Counted from the stretch's first letter, positions 54,425 to 63,406 are shown. The stretch: 64,000 bases of DNA from Rheinheimera pacifica (GCF_024809855.1 NZ_JANUEM010000010.1:1-64000), one strand, 5' to 3'. The notes: a model not told the origin generated them from the letters alone. Program-made: numbers and translations.

Positions 54425-55309
54425 TTACTTATCTAAATGAAAACTCTGCAGGATCCAGTCAATTAATAACTGAATTTCATCGCGGGTAGGATCGTTATCG
54501 TGGCGAACCAGATAGTAGCGGTCTCTGCTAAGCAATTCTTGCTCGAATAAGCGCTGCAGGCTGCCGTTGGTAAACCAGCCGTTGCTGATAGGCAGCGGGA
54601 TTAGCGCTACGCCTAAGCCCTGTTGTGCTGCGCGGGCGACACTGAACATACTGTCCAGCTGAATAATTTGTTTTGGCCTGAAATTGTGGTAACCGACGTG
54701 CTCTGCCCAGCGATGCCAGGCGTAGGGGCGGGCCTGATGCAATAGCAGCGGTACCTTTTCCAGAATGCGATAACCTTTACTGTGCCACTGCTGGTACTGC
54801 TGGGCATTACAGGCTGGCACATAGCTTATGGGGAATAAGTCGTAGGCGATGTTTTCTTCTGGCTTTTTGCCCGACAGGATAATCGACAAATCAGTATATT
54901 TCTGGCTGTCGCGGCGTGATTTTACCGTCTCCAGTTTCAGGTTAATGTTGGGATATTGCTCTGACCAGCCAATAAGCCGCGGCACAAACAATTCGCTGGC
55001 AAAAAATTCCGGCATCGAAATGCTGACTTCCTGCATGCGCTGTGCCTGGCTGAACTCGCCTATTGTAGCCGCCAGTTGCTGCATAAGAGGTTGAATAGAC
55101 TGATAAAAGCGCGTTCCGGTTTCTGTCAGCACTATGGCGCGGGTTTGGCGTTCAAATAACTGCAGGTTGAGGTTGTCTTCCAGCTGTTTAATCTGGTGGC
55201 TTACTGCAGAGGGTGTCAGGTACAGCCGTTTTGCTGTTTCTTTAAAGCTTAAACAGTCTGCTGCGACACAAAAACAACGCAGGCCGCGCATGGGTGTATG
55301 CATTGGCAT
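54425..55309 (-). CDS. LysR-family regulator, GcvA-like
   Basis: A 294-aa regulator. The winged helix (about 5-65) carries FKETAKRLYLTPSAVSHQIK and ends LQLFERQTRAIVLTETG; the effector domain follows from about residue 90. It resembles the GcvA/AmpR branch. Targets are unknown. It lies between mtnD and the secreted helical protein gene on the same strand, separated from each by more than 150 bases, so it is probably its own unit. Confidence 0.88.
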   Translation of the reverse strand: MPMHTPMRGLRCFCVAADCLSFKETAKRLYLTPSAVSHQIKQLEDNLNLQLFERQTRAIVLTETGTRFYQSIQPLMQQLAATIGEFSQAQRMQEVSISMPEFFASELFVPRLIGWSEQYPNINLKLETVKSRRDSQKYTDLSIILSGKKPEENIAYDLFPISYVPACNAQQYQQWHSKGYRILEKVPLLLHQARPYAWHRWAEHVGYHNFRPKQIIQLDSMFSVARAAQQGLGVALIPLPISNGWFTNGSLQRLFEQELLSRDRYYLVRHDNDPTRDEIQLLIDWILQSFHLDK

Positions 55310-55561
55310 TATGTGGCACTCGATCTCATTTGGTATCGCTGGTTTTAGTAGATGAAGGTTGCATTATCATTAACAACACTGAATTCCTGCTTAATATACT
55401 GCATAAACTGCACCAAAGCGGATCATCAGTAAAATCATAGTTTAGTGATTTGCGATGGTTGCTGATTGCGCCAGTTTAGCGCAGCGGCTGCATTAAAATG
55501 CAGCTGCTGGCCATAAAAGATGTAGATAAATTGTTGTTTAAATCAGTATGCTGGCGCTGAT

Positions 55562-56104
55562 TTATGTCAGTAACGGAAAGTTGCTGGCTAGGGTACTGCC
55601 GGTAAAGTTTGCTACCCAGCCGTCGGCATTATTAAACAGCCGGATGGCGGTAAATTCCGGCTCGCTGCCCATGTCAAACCAGTGTGGGGTACCGGCAGGT
55701 ACGCTAATCAGATCGTTTTGTTGGCACAATACCTGATAGACCTTACCGGCAATATGCAGACAAAACAGACCCTGGCCACGGACAAAAAAGCGCACTTCGT
55801 CTTCACTATGGGTATGCTCTGCCAGAAATTTTTGCCTGAGCGCAGCTTTATCAGGGTGGCTAGCGCTAAGTGAAATGACATCAACCGTAACATAACCCCG
55901 TTCGGCTTTTAGCCGCTGAATATCTGCCGCATAAGCCTGCAGGATGTCTTCATTGCTGCTGTGTGCGGTTACAAGGGCGCCGGCTTGCCATTGTTCAAAG
56001 CGGATATCGGCTTTGGCCAGCTCAGTGCTGATATGCTGGCTGTTGTTGCTGTCAAACAATGGGTAAGCAGCGTTGTCGCTACTATAAACGGTGAGGCGGC
56101 TCAT
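55562..56104 (-). CDS. mtnD: Acireductone dioxygenase MtnD
   Basis: MtnD oxidises the acireductone of methionine salvage to the keto acid of methionine and formate (Fe form), or to an off-pathway product with Ni. The 180-aa cupin has the metal ligands His97, His99 and Glu103 in EHTHSEDEVRFFVRG and His141 in PAGTPHWFD. Its start overlaps mtnC by four bases (ATGA). Confidence 0.96.
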   Translation of the reverse strand: MSRLTVYSSDNAAYPLFDSNNSQHISTELAKADIRFEQWQAGALVTAHSSNEDILQAYAADIQRLKAERGYVTVDVISLSASHPDKAALRQKFLAEHTHSEDEVRFFVRGQGLFCLHIAGKVYQVLCQQNDLISVPAGTPHWFDMGSEPEFTAIRLFNNADGWVANFTGSTLASNFPLLT

Positions 56105-56784
56105 GACATTTGCTCCCGGATCTGATCAAAGCTATGGGCAACAGGGTGATTGGCTGTAGGCTGGCCCTCGCGGATTAACTGCACTGTGGCAATACCCAGT
56201 GCTCTGGCAGCATCAAGTTCGGCTACAACATCAGACAAAAACAACACCTGTTTCGGCGGTAGCTGCAATTGCTGCAAAATAGCGGCGTAAGATGAAATCT
56301 CACGCTTGGCGCCAATACGGGTGTCAAAATAGCCGTTAAATAATGTTGTTAAATCGCCATAATCGCTGTACTGAAACAATAATTGCTGTGCCTGCACGGA
56401 GCCTGAGCTATAGACATAAAGCTTAATACCCTTGCTATGCCAGTATTGCAACTGCGTGGCCGCATCGGCATACAAATGACCGGTAAAAGCCCCACTTTGG
56501 TAGCCATGCTGCCATACCATACCCTGTAAAGCTTTTAGTGGCGTCACTTTTTTATCGTCGGTTATCCATTGCAGCAACTTGGTAATAATTTGCTCTGTGC
56601 CAGCGGCAGGTTGCTGCATCAGCTCGCGGCAGGCGGTCAGTGCCGTTGCAACATCTGGCTGTGTAGCATTAGCCCGGATAAAGGCGGGCAATTCGCGTGC
56701 GGCATAGGGGAAGAGTATATCAGTGACAAAACTTATCCGGCTGGTAGTGCCTTCAATATCAGTAATAATGGCGGAATACTTCAC
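56101..56784 (-). CDS. mtnC: Enolase-phosphatase MtnC
   Basis: MtnC enolises and then dephosphorylates the diketo phosphate, giving acireductone. The 227-aa HAD-fold enzyme has motif I TDIEGTTSRISFV with Asp9 and Glu11, motif II YSSGSVQAQ, and the FLSDVVAELDAA motif. It follows mtnB by three bases and overlaps mtnD. Confidence 0.95.
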   Translation of the reverse strand: MKYSAIITDIEGTTSRISFVTDILFPYAARELPAFIRANATQPDVATALTACRELMQQPAAGTEQIITKLLQWITDDKKVTPLKALQGMVWQHGYQSGAFTGHLYADAATQLQYWHSKGIKLYVYSSGSVQAQQLLFQYSDYGDLTTLFNGYFDTRIGAKREISSYAAILQQLQLPPKQVLFLSDVVAELDAARALGIATVQLIREGQPTANHPVAHSFDQIREQMS

Positions 56785-56787
56785 GGT

Positions 56788-57420
56788 TTACCTTGCTAGC
56801 TTTAATCGTTCCAGCTCGCAGTTTATAAGAAACTCCCAGCCTTCTAAATGCCTTTTTGCCTGTTCCAGGCTGTAACCCCAAACATAGAGGCCATGGCCAC
56901 GCACTAATAAAGCAAAATTCAGAGGTTGCTGTTGCCAGCGCTTAGCCACTTGTTGTGCCAGTGCCGGGATATCCTGGGTATTGTCAAACAGCGCCAGCGG
57001 GCAGGATGTTTCGTGGCTGCTATTCCCGCTAATGGCTTTTTGCATTTCGTAGCCCTGAAAGTCATAGTTGTCGTGGTTTATTAGCCGCGAAAACACGGTA
57101 GCGTGCACGGAGTGTGTATGCAACACGGCTTTAATCCGGCTGTCCAGCTGATAAAGCTGTGCATGCAGGGCTGTTTCGGCAGAGGGGGTACCCGGGCAGG
57201 TTAACTGGCCATTTAGCCAGCTAACAGGAAGTAAATCGTGCGGGCTTAACTCGCCTTTGTCTTTGCCTGATGCAGTAATCAGGGCACTGTGCCCGGTACT
57301 GCGAACAGAGAAATTGCCGCCGGTAGCAGGCACCCAGTGCCGGTTGGCGATCCACCGGCCTAACGTGCATAAAGCGATGGCATTGGGGTTAAGCTGATGC
57401 TGCTGCGCAGAGTCGTTCAT
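56788..57420 (-). CDS. mtnB: Methylthioribulose-1-phosphate dehydratase MtnB
   Basis: MtnB dehydrates methylthioribulose-1-phosphate. The 210-aa class II aldolase-fold protein has zinc ligands His101 and His103 in LHTHSVH and His176 in RGHGLYVWG, and the GGNFSVR phosphate loop at 34-40. It is the first gene of mtnB-mtnC-mtnD. A run of met-box-like 8-mers starts 20 bases upstream. Confidence 0.95.
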   Translation of the reverse strand: MNDSAQQHQLNPNAIALCTLGRWIANRHWVPATGGNFSVRSTGHSALITASGKDKGELSPHDLLPVSWLNGQLTCPGTPSAETALHAQLYQLDSRIKAVLHTHSVHATVFSRLINHDNYDFQGYEMQKAISGNSSHETSCPLALFDNTQDIPALAQQVAKRWQQQPLNFALLVRGHGLYVWGYSLEQAKRHLEGWEFLINCELERLKLAR

Positions 57421-57440
57421 TATTCTCAGACCTGGTTATT

Positions 57441-57464
57441 ACACGTTTGAACGTTTAGATGTCT
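57441..57464. promoter_or_regulatory. Candidate MetJ operator, three tandem met boxes
   Basis: Three contiguous 8-mers ACACGTTT, GAACGTTT and AGATGTCT match AGACGTCT at 6, 5 and 7 of 8. The tandem 8-bp phasing is what MetJ needs. The site lies between the divergent mtnB and aminotransferase genes and could control both. Confidence 0.6.
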
Positions 57465-57525
57465 ATACATAAAACGGGCTAAATGATAGCATTCAAGCCG
57501 GTTTTAGCAACTTTTTCTTGCCCGC

Positions 57526-58671
57526 ATGACATTCAAAAGCAAACTGCCAACCGTTGGTACTACTATCTTCAGCCAGATGTCGCAACTGGCTGCGCAGCAA
57601 CAAGCTATTAATTTATCTCAGGGGTTTCCCGATTTTGCCCCCGACAATTTATTGCTGCAGTACCTGAGTGATTACAGCCAGCAAGGGCTTAATCAATATG
57701 CACCGATGCCGGGTGTAGCACCGTTACGTGAGCAAATAGCCGCTTTGGTACAGCGTTGTTATGGCCGCATAGTATGTGCCGGGCAGCAGGTAACGGTAAC
57801 CAGCGGCGCAACAGAAGCGCTGTTTGTTGCCATTAGTACCGTAGTAGCGCCGGGGGATGAAGTGATTGTGTTTGATCCGGCTTACGACAGCTACGCACCT
57901 GCCATTCAGTTAAACGGTGGCACAGCGGTGCATATTGCGCTTAATGCGCCGGATTACCGCATTAACTGGCAGCAAGTTGCTGAGGCAATAACCCCGCGTA
58001 CCAAACTGATTATTGTTAATAGCCCGCATAATCCGACTGGTATGGTATTCAGTAACGGAGATTGGCTAACTCTGCAGCAACTGGTTTTAAAGCATAATCT
58101 GTACTGTATCAGCGACGAAGTGTACGAGCATATGGTGTTTGATGGCATGCCACAGCTAAGTGCCAACAATTTTGCTGATCTGGCACAGCGTACTTTTATC
58201 GTATCGTCTTTTGGTAAAACCTTTCATGTTACCGGCTGGAAACTGGGTTATTGCGTGGCGCCCGATGCGTTAATGACAGAATTTCGCAAAATTCATCAGT
58301 ATGTCACCTTCTCCAGTTTTACTCCGGCACAGCATGCTATTGCAGGTATGCTGCAGCATCAGTCGCAGCAGGTTAGTGGCCTGGCGGCGTTTTATCAGCA
58401 TAAGCGTGATCAGTTTGCCAGCCTGTTACAAGGTAGCCGGTTGCAACTATTGCCTTGTCAGGGCACCTATTTTCAGCTGGCCGATTATAGCGCTGTTAGC
58501 GATCTGGACGATGTGGCGTTTTGCCGTTGGCTGACTATTGAGCACAAAGTTGCGGCGATCCCGTTGTCGGTGTTTTATAACCAGCCCCCACAGCGGCGAA
58601 TCGTCCGTTTTTGTTTTGCCAAACAAAGCAGTACGCTAGCCGCTGCTGCGGAGGTGTTATGCCGGATATAA
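57526..58671 (+). CDS. Methionine/KMTB-type aminotransferase, YbdL-like
   Basis: A 381-aa fold-type I PLP aminotransferase. NSPHNPTG is at 165-172 and PLP Lys231 is in SSFGKTFHVTGWKLGY. The N-terminal LSQGFPDF and overall sequence resemble E. coli YbdL, a methionine aminotransferase. In this locus it most likely makes methionine from 4-methylthio-2-oxobutyrate, the last salvage step. The amidase gene overlaps its end by 13 bases, which suggests glutamine as amino donor. Confidence 0.9.
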   Translation: MTFKSKLPTVGTTIFSQMSQLAAQQQAINLSQGFPDFAPDNLLLQYLSDYSQQGLNQYAPMPGVAPLREQIAALVQRCYGRIVCAGQQVTVTSGATEALFVAISTVVAPGDEVIVFDPAYDSYAPAIQLNGGTAVHIALNAPDYRINWQQVAEAITPRTKLIIVNSPHNPTGMVFSNGDWLTLQQLVLKHNLYCISDEVYEHMVFDGMPQLSANNFADLAQRTFIVSSFGKTFHVTGWKLGYCVAPDALMTEFRKIHQYVTFSSFTPAQHAIAGMLQHQSQQVSGLAAFYQHKRDQFASLLQGSRLQLLPCQGTYFQLADYSAVSDLDDVAFCRWLTIEHKVAAIPLSVFYNQPPQRRIVRFCFAKQSSTLAAAAEVLCRI

Positions 58672-59441
58672 CAACAGCGCTAAATATTGCCCTGGTGCAA
58701 ACGGCTTTGGTCTGGCAAAACCCTGTGGCAAACCGGCAACAACTGGCCGGGCAAATCAGCTGCATTCAGGGGGCAGATATCATTTTATTGCCGGAAATGT
58801 TTACTACCGGTTTTTCGATGCACAGCCAGCATATAGCTGAACCTGAAGGCGATACCCTGGACTGGTTGCAAGAGCAAGCACGGCGGACAGGCGCTGCACT
58901 GGTGGGCTCGGTGGCAACCCGCACCGGCAACGGCTGTGTAAACCGCTGCTATTTTGTTACGCCTGAGGGCGATGTCAGTTTTTACGACAAAAAACATCTG
59001 TTTCGCATGGCAGGTGAACATCAGGCTTACATTGCCGGTGAGCAGCGGGTAATAGTGAACTGGCGCGGCTGGCGCTTTTTGTTGCAGGTGTGCTACGACC
59101 TGCGCTTTCCGGTATTTAGCCGCAACCGCAACGATTATGATATCGCGCTTTATGTTGCCAACTGGCCAGCCGCAAGACGCCATGCCTGGCGTACATTGTT
59201 GCAGGCGCGGGCGATAGAAAACCAGGCCTTTGTACTGGGTTGTAACTGTGTGGGGAGCGACGGCAATAGCGTGGAATATAGCGGTGACAGCCTGATTGTC
59301 GATTACCAGGGGCAGATTGTCGCAGATCATGCTCCGGCACAAGCCGGTGTGCTGCGTGCTGCGGTAGACTATGCACAGCTTAAACAGTACCGGCAACTAT
59401 TTCCGGCCCATCTTGATGCTGATGCTTTTGTGCTGAGCTAA
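58659..59441 (+). CDS. Omega-amidase, Nit2/YafV-like
   Basis: A 260-aa nitrilase-superfamily enzyme with the Glu-Lys-Cys triad: Glu46 in LLPEMFTTGF, Lys112 in YDKKHLFRM and Cys145 in QVCYDLRFPVF. The family hydrolyses alpha-ketoglutaramate, the product left when glutamine donates its amino group. That removes the by-product and pulls the salvage transamination forward. The start has GGAGGTG upstream and overlaps the aminotransferase gene; the frame is open further upstream within that gene. Confidence 0.9.
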   Translation: MPDITTALNIALVQTALVWQNPVANRQQLAGQISCIQGADIILLPEMFTTGFSMHSQHIAEPEGDTLDWLQEQARRTGAALVGSVATRTGNGCVNRCYFVTPEGDVSFYDKKHLFRMAGEHQAYIAGEQRVIVNWRGWRFLLQVCYDLRFPVFSRNRNDYDIALYVANWPAARRHAWRTLLQARAIENQAFVLGCNCVGSDGNSVEYSGDSLIVDYQGQIVADHAPAQAGVLRAAVDYAQLKQYRQLFPAHLDADAFVLS

Positions 59442-59465
59442 GCTTTTACAGTCCTGCAGTATTTT

Positions 59466-59497
59466 CATTTACCGGTATTACCATTTACCGGCATTAC
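59466..59497 (+). repeat. Tandem 16-bp repeat before an MFS gene
   Basis: CATTTACCGGTATTAC is followed directly by CATTTACCGGCATTAC, one base different. The pair ends 11 bases before the transporter ATG and contains part of its ribosome-binding surroundings. It could be a double operator or a slippage product. Confidence 0.55.
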
Positions 59498-59508
59498 AAG
59501 GAACGGCT

Positions 59509-60672
59509 ATGTCGCGCTTACACCCCACCGCGGTGATCTTCAGCGGTTTTTTCTTATTGGGTAACCTGATTATTCTCTGGGGTATGCTGCTACCTGACAT
59601 GGCCAAGGCGTTAAATATGGCTCCAGCGATCAGTGGCGTGTTTTTCAGCTTAATGTCGGCAGGTACTATTGTCGGTGCCATCATTGGCGGAAAATACGTG
59701 CAGAAGTTTCATTTTCTGCGCCTGTTTGCATTTTTAGCCATTACTGAATCGATTTTGTTAAGCCTGCTATCGGTGGTGGTTAACTGGCAGCTGTTGCTGC
59801 CACTGATTGTTCTGGTGGGGCTGACTTATTCGGTAATGTTTACCATAGGCCATACTCTTATAGCCCGGTTGTTTGCCAATAAACGTGCTGCCATGATGGG
59901 ATTAATGGATTTTATGTTCAGCCTTGGCACCCTAACTGCGCCGTTATGGGTGGTGATGCTGTATTGGGTACTGGATGACTGGCGCTGGCCAATACGCATT
60001 ATTGCACTGTGTTTACTGATTGTTGGCTTATACAGCTGGCAGGTTGCCAGAATGCAGCCTGTGCTGGCCGGGCGCAGCCCTGGCGGTGGTAAAAGCCTGT
60101 CTTATATTACTGTGCTGCGCCAGCCTGTTTTTTTATTGCTGTTATTGGTGATGGTTGGCTACGGTGCGGCAGAGTGGGGCCAGGGCAACTGGTTTGTTAG
60201 TTACGCGGTAGACGGTTTAGGCTATCAGGCTGAAAATGCCCGTTTACTATTAGCATGGTTTACCGGTGGTATGGTGTTAAGCCGGTTGGGCTTTGCGCTG
60301 CTGCTACGCTGGTTAAGCAGCGCCCGGCTAATGCTGCTGTTAGGTGCTTTTACAGTAGTTGGTGCTTTTGTGGTTAAGTTAAGCGCGGGTAGCGAATTGC
60401 TGGCACTGGGTAATTTTCTGCTGGGGCTTGGTGTGGGTGGTTTGTTTCCGCTGATGTTATCTACTGCCATGGATCTGGACAGCGACAACGGCCCTGTACT
60501 ATCCGGTATTGCCAGTATCGGTAGCTCAATTGGTTTTCAGTTTGCCGGTTTGTTAACCGGAGTTTGGGCGCAGCAGGCTGGTATTGCGCAGGCATTTTGG
60601 CTGATACCGCTGGCCAGTCTCTGGTTATTTGGCTGTTTGTGGCTGTTTCAGCGCCGTTTAGTCAGGGCTTGA
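59509..60672 (+). CDS. MFS transporter, TsgA-like
   Basis: A 387-aa inner-membrane transporter with about twelve helices. It resembles the TsgA/FucP-like branch (GFFLLGNLIILWGMLLPDMA and GYGAAEWGQGNWFVSY). The loop between helices 2 and 3 is a degenerate motif A. The substrate is not predictable. The neighbours are methionine salvage genes upstream and cdd-deoA downstream, so a nucleoside or thio-nucleoside is possible. AAGGAAC precedes the ATG. Confidence 0.85.
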   Translation: MSRLHPTAVIFSGFFLLGNLIILWGMLLPDMAKALNMAPAISGVFFSLMSAGTIVGAIIGGKYVQKFHFLRLFAFLAITESILLSLLSVVVNWQLLLPLIVLVGLTYSVMFTIGHTLIARLFANKRAAMMGLMDFMFSLGTLTAPLWVVMLYWVLDDWRWPIRIIALCLLIVGLYSWQVARMQPVLAGRSPGGGKSLSYITVLRQPVFLLLLLVMVGYGAAEWGQGNWFVSYAVDGLGYQAENARLLLAWFTGGMVLSRLGFALLLRWLSSARLMLLLGAFTVVGAFVVKLSAGSELLALGNFLLGLGVGGLFPLMLSTAMDLDSDNGPVLSGIASIGSSIGFQFAGLLTGVWAQQAGIAQAFWLIPLASLWLFGCLWLFQRRLVRA

Positions 60673-60727
60673 CCACAGCGGTATTCGCAGTAACACTATA
60701 CGGCCATAACCAACATGAGTTTAACCA

Positions 60728-61153
60728 GTGAGCGAAATTAACTGGGCTGCCCTGCAACAGGCAGCACAATACGCCGCGGCGCAGGCTTATGCGCCTTACA
60801 GCAAATTCCCTGTTGGCGTAGCAGTACTGGCCGAAAGTGGCAAAATTTATACCGGCTGCAACGTTGAAAACGCCTCATACGGAGGTACAGTGTGTGCCGA
60901 GCGCAATGCCATAGGTGCAGCTGTAGTAGCAGGTGAGCGTAAATTTACGGCTTTAATGGTGTACACACCGCAACAAATGCTAACGCCGCCGTGCGGTATC
61001 TGTCGTCAGGTGATCGCCGAATTTTTCAGCCCCAATGCACCTATAGCCAGTTGTAACCATTTGCACCAGCAACAAAACTGGAGCTTAGGCGAATTACTGC
61101 CAGCTGCTTTTACACCAACCTATCTGGCCAACAGCACTAAAGTTGGAGCGTAA
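60728..61153 (+). CDS. cdd: Cytidine deaminase Cdd (short, tetrameric type)
   Basis: Cdd converts cytidine and deoxycytidine to uridine and deoxyuridine. The 141-aa protein is the short type with zinc ligands Cys56 (VCAERN), Cys89 and Cys92 (PCGICRQ) and the proton-shuttling Glu58. E. coli has the longer dimeric type, so this one differs. The start is GTG at 60728; a nine-codon frame starting at ATG 60715 overlaps it. deoA follows three bases after the stop. Confidence 0.93.
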   Translation: MSEINWAALQQAAQYAAAQAYAPYSKFPVGVAVLAESGKIYTGCNVENASYGGTVCAERNAIGAAVVAGERKFTALMVYTPQQMLTPPCGICRQVIAEFFSPNAPIASCNHLHQQQNWSLGELLPAAFTPTYLANSTKVGA

Positions 61154-61156
61154 TAG

Positions 61157-62467
61157 ATGATCCCGCAGGAAATTATTAAAACCAAACGTAACGGCGGCAA
61201 TTTAAATCAGGCTGAAATTCAGCAATTTGTCCGCGGTTTAACCGACGATAGCTTCAGCGAAGGCCAGGTAGCAGCGCTGGCAATGGCTATTTATTTGAAT
61301 GGCATGCAGACTGACGAAATTGTAGCGTTAACGCTGGGAATGCGTGACAGTGGCACAGTGCTTAACTGGCAGGGTAAGTTAAATGGCCCGGTGGTAGATA
61401 AACACAGTACCGGTGGTGTTGGTGATAAAGTTACTCTGATGCTGGCGCCGATGGTTGCAGCCTGTGGCGCCTTTATGCCCAGTATTGCCGGCCGTGGTTT
61501 GGGCCATACCGGTGGTACGGTAGATAAACTGGAAACGATTCCCGGTTATAGTTGTACTCAACCGCTGGAAAAAATTCAGCAGCTATTGCCTGAGCTAGGT
61601 TGCGTTATTGTCGGCCAGAGCAGCCAGTTGGCACCGGCCGACCGGCGTTTATATGCTATTCGTGATGTTACCGCCACGGTAGAATCTATTCCGCTGATCA
61701 CCGCCTCTATTTTGTCGAAAAAGTTATCCGAAGGTTTAGATGCGCTGGTCATGGATGTAAAAATAGGTAACGGCGCCATTATGCGTAGTGTTGATGATGC
61801 TTCGGCACTGGCTACCAGCATTGTTAATGTTGCTAATGGTGCCGGTGTACCCACACGGGCATTGCTGACAGATATGAACCAGATCTTAGGCACTACGGCT
61901 GGTAATGCACTGGAGGTGATCGAAACGCTGGATTATTTAACCGGCAAATACCGTGAGCCAAGGTTGCATCAGGTTACGCTGGAGCTGGGAGCCAATATGT
62001 TGCAACTGGGCGGGCTTTATCAGGACAAAGCCAGCGCTATTGCTGCGCTGGAACAGAGCTTAAGTTCAGGTAAAGCTGCAGAGATTTTTGCCAGAATGGT
62101 GGCCGCTTTAGGCGGCCCGGCCGATTTAATTGAAAAACCGCAGCAGTATCTGGCCGCAGCGCCGGTGGTGCAGGATATTATAGCCCCACAAAGCGGCTAC
62201 CTGAGTTACCACAATACTGTAGGCTTAGGTATGGCGGTGGTGCGCTTAGGTGGTGGCCGTTCGCACCCCAGCCAACAAATTGACCCCGCGGTAGGCTTTA
62301 GCCATATTCTGCCGGCAGGCAGCAAGGTGCAGCAGGGCGATGTGATTGCCAAAGTGCATGCTGGTAGTAAAGATGCAGCAACAGGTGCCGCAAATGAATA
62401 TCTGGCTACACTGAGTGTGGCTACAGTAGCAGAACCCTATCCGCTGGTGCATCATACTATTGGTTGA
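61157..62467 (+). CDS. deoA: Thymidine phosphorylase DeoA
   Basis: DeoA splits thymidine and deoxyuridine with phosphate into base and deoxyribose-1-phosphate. The 436-aa enzyme has the KHSTGGVGDK phosphate loop (82-91) and the family signature GRGLGHTGGTVDKLE (112-126). It is translationally close to cdd, so deoxycytidine can be turned into deoxyuridine and then cleaved. The other deo genes are not in the window. Confidence 0.95.
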   Translation: MIPQEIIKTKRNGGNLNQAEIQQFVRGLTDDSFSEGQVAALAMAIYLNGMQTDEIVALTLGMRDSGTVLNWQGKLNGPVVDKHSTGGVGDKVTLMLAPMVAACGAFMPSIAGRGLGHTGGTVDKLETIPGYSCTQPLEKIQQLLPELGCVIVGQSSQLAPADRRLYAIRDVTATVESIPLITASILSKKLSEGLDALVMDVKIGNGAIMRSVDDASALATSIVNVANGAGVPTRALLTDMNQILGTTAGNALEVIETLDYLTGKYREPRLHQVTLELGANMLQLGGLYQDKASAIAALEQSLSSGKAAEIFARMVAALGGPADLIEKPQQYLAAAPVVQDIIAPQSGYLSYHNTVGLGMAVVRLGGGRSHPSQQIDPAVGFSHILPAGSKVQQGDVIAKVHAGSKDAATGAANEYLATLSVATVAEPYPLVHHTIG

Positions 62468-62486
62468 GAGAGTGGCTGATTGACGT

Positions 62487-62533
62487 TGCGCCCCGTTATT
62501 GACTACAGTTAAACCAATCAATAACGGGGCGCA
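62487..62533. promoter_or_regulatory. Perfect 16-bp inverted repeat covering a ribosome site
   Basis: Arms at 62487-62502 and 62518-62533 (core GCGCCCCGTTATTGA and its exact complement) flank a 15-nt loop. The right arm contains the G-rich ribosome-binding stretch of the next gene, whose ATG is three bases further. It starts 20 bases after the deoA stop codon. There is no T-run, so it may be a translation switch, an attenuator or a terminator. Confidence 0.7.
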
Positions 62534-62536
62534 TTC

Positions 62537-63406
62537 ATGCTATTACGTTGTCTGCTTTTGCTACTGGCCAGCAGTGCATACGCCAAACCACAACTTACCT
62601 GGCTACAAACCGACTGGCCGCCACATCAAATCGTCAGCGGCCCGTTTCAGGATCAGGGTACTTTTGACTTATTGCAACAACACATCATGGCGGCGCTGCC
62701 GCAGTTTAGCCATCAAACCCGTTTGGTTAGTCTGCCACGATTAGAGCAGATTTTTCAGCAACCCAAAGCCGCTAGCTGTGCGCTGGGAACCTTGTATTCA
62801 GAAGAACGCGCGCAAAACCGGTTATTTTCTTTACCTATGGCTGTAGGGCCAGCGCTGGCAGTAGGTTATATTACAGGTAAATTGACGGCACACCCGGCTA
62901 TGCAGGCAGATGGCGTTGATATCCGTATGCTGGCGCTGGATACATCGATCCGCGGTGCATTTCAACCCAACCGGCTATACCCCGATGTGATCGCGCCGCT
63001 GTTGCAGCACCCTGACAGTAATCTGAGCAGCTATGCTTTTACCAGCGAGATCAATGCCGCAGGTATGCTGCTTGGTAACCGGGTTGACTATGTGGTGGAG
63101 TATCCGGAGCGGATGCAGTATTACAATCAGTTACTACCTGAACCCGCTGATTTGGAACACCGGGCGATAGCGGGGGCCAATGTAGCCAGCGTATCTTATA
63201 TTACCTGTAGTAAGGATAATGTAGGGCAAGCAGCAATTGAGGCAATAAATCAGGTATTGCCGGTATTGTGGCAAACTGCAGAGTATCAGCAGGCGATGCA
63301 GCGCTGGCTGGATAGCAGTGCCCAACGTAGATTGAGCACTGATCTGCAGCAAATGTCAGTGCAGCTTAAGCCGCGGCCGGACAATACGGTTGATACGGGC
63401 CACTAA
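62537..63406 (+). CDS. Periplasmic solute-binding-like protein (TIGR02285 type)
   Basis: A 289-aa exported protein. The signal peptide is about 1-16 (ending SAYAKP). The mature part has the type 2 periplasmic-binding fold typical of family 3 solute-binding domains ([11 protein letters not shown] near the start, [19 protein letters not shown] in the middle). It resembles the TIGR02285 group, for which no function is known. No ABC permease genes accompany it. Its end overlaps the convergent ndh by 51 bases. Confidence 0.8.
   Translation: MLLRCLLLLLASSAYAKPQLTWLQTDWPPHQIVSGPFQDQGTFDLLQQHIMAALPQFSHQTRLVSLPRLEQIFQQPKAASCALGTLYSEERAQNRLFSLPMAVGPALAVGYITGKLTAHPAMQADGVDIRMLALDTSIRGAFQPNRLYPDVIAPLLQHPDSNLSSYAFTSEINAAGMLLGNRVDYVVEYPERMQYYNQLLPEPADLEHRAIAGANVASVSYITCSKDNVGQAAIEAINQVLPVLWQTAEYQQAMQRWLDSSAQRRLSTDLQQMSVQLKPRPDNTVDTGH

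Noticed and set aside
58785-59396. 203-aa minus-strand frame inside the omega-amidase gene
   Set aside because: Antisense to an enzyme with an intact catalytic triad. The length is a by-product of codon usage.
60715-60741. Tiny upstream frame overlapping the cdd GTG start
   Set aside because: Only eight residues with no clear ribosome site. It may be chance, and leader-peptide control cannot be supported.
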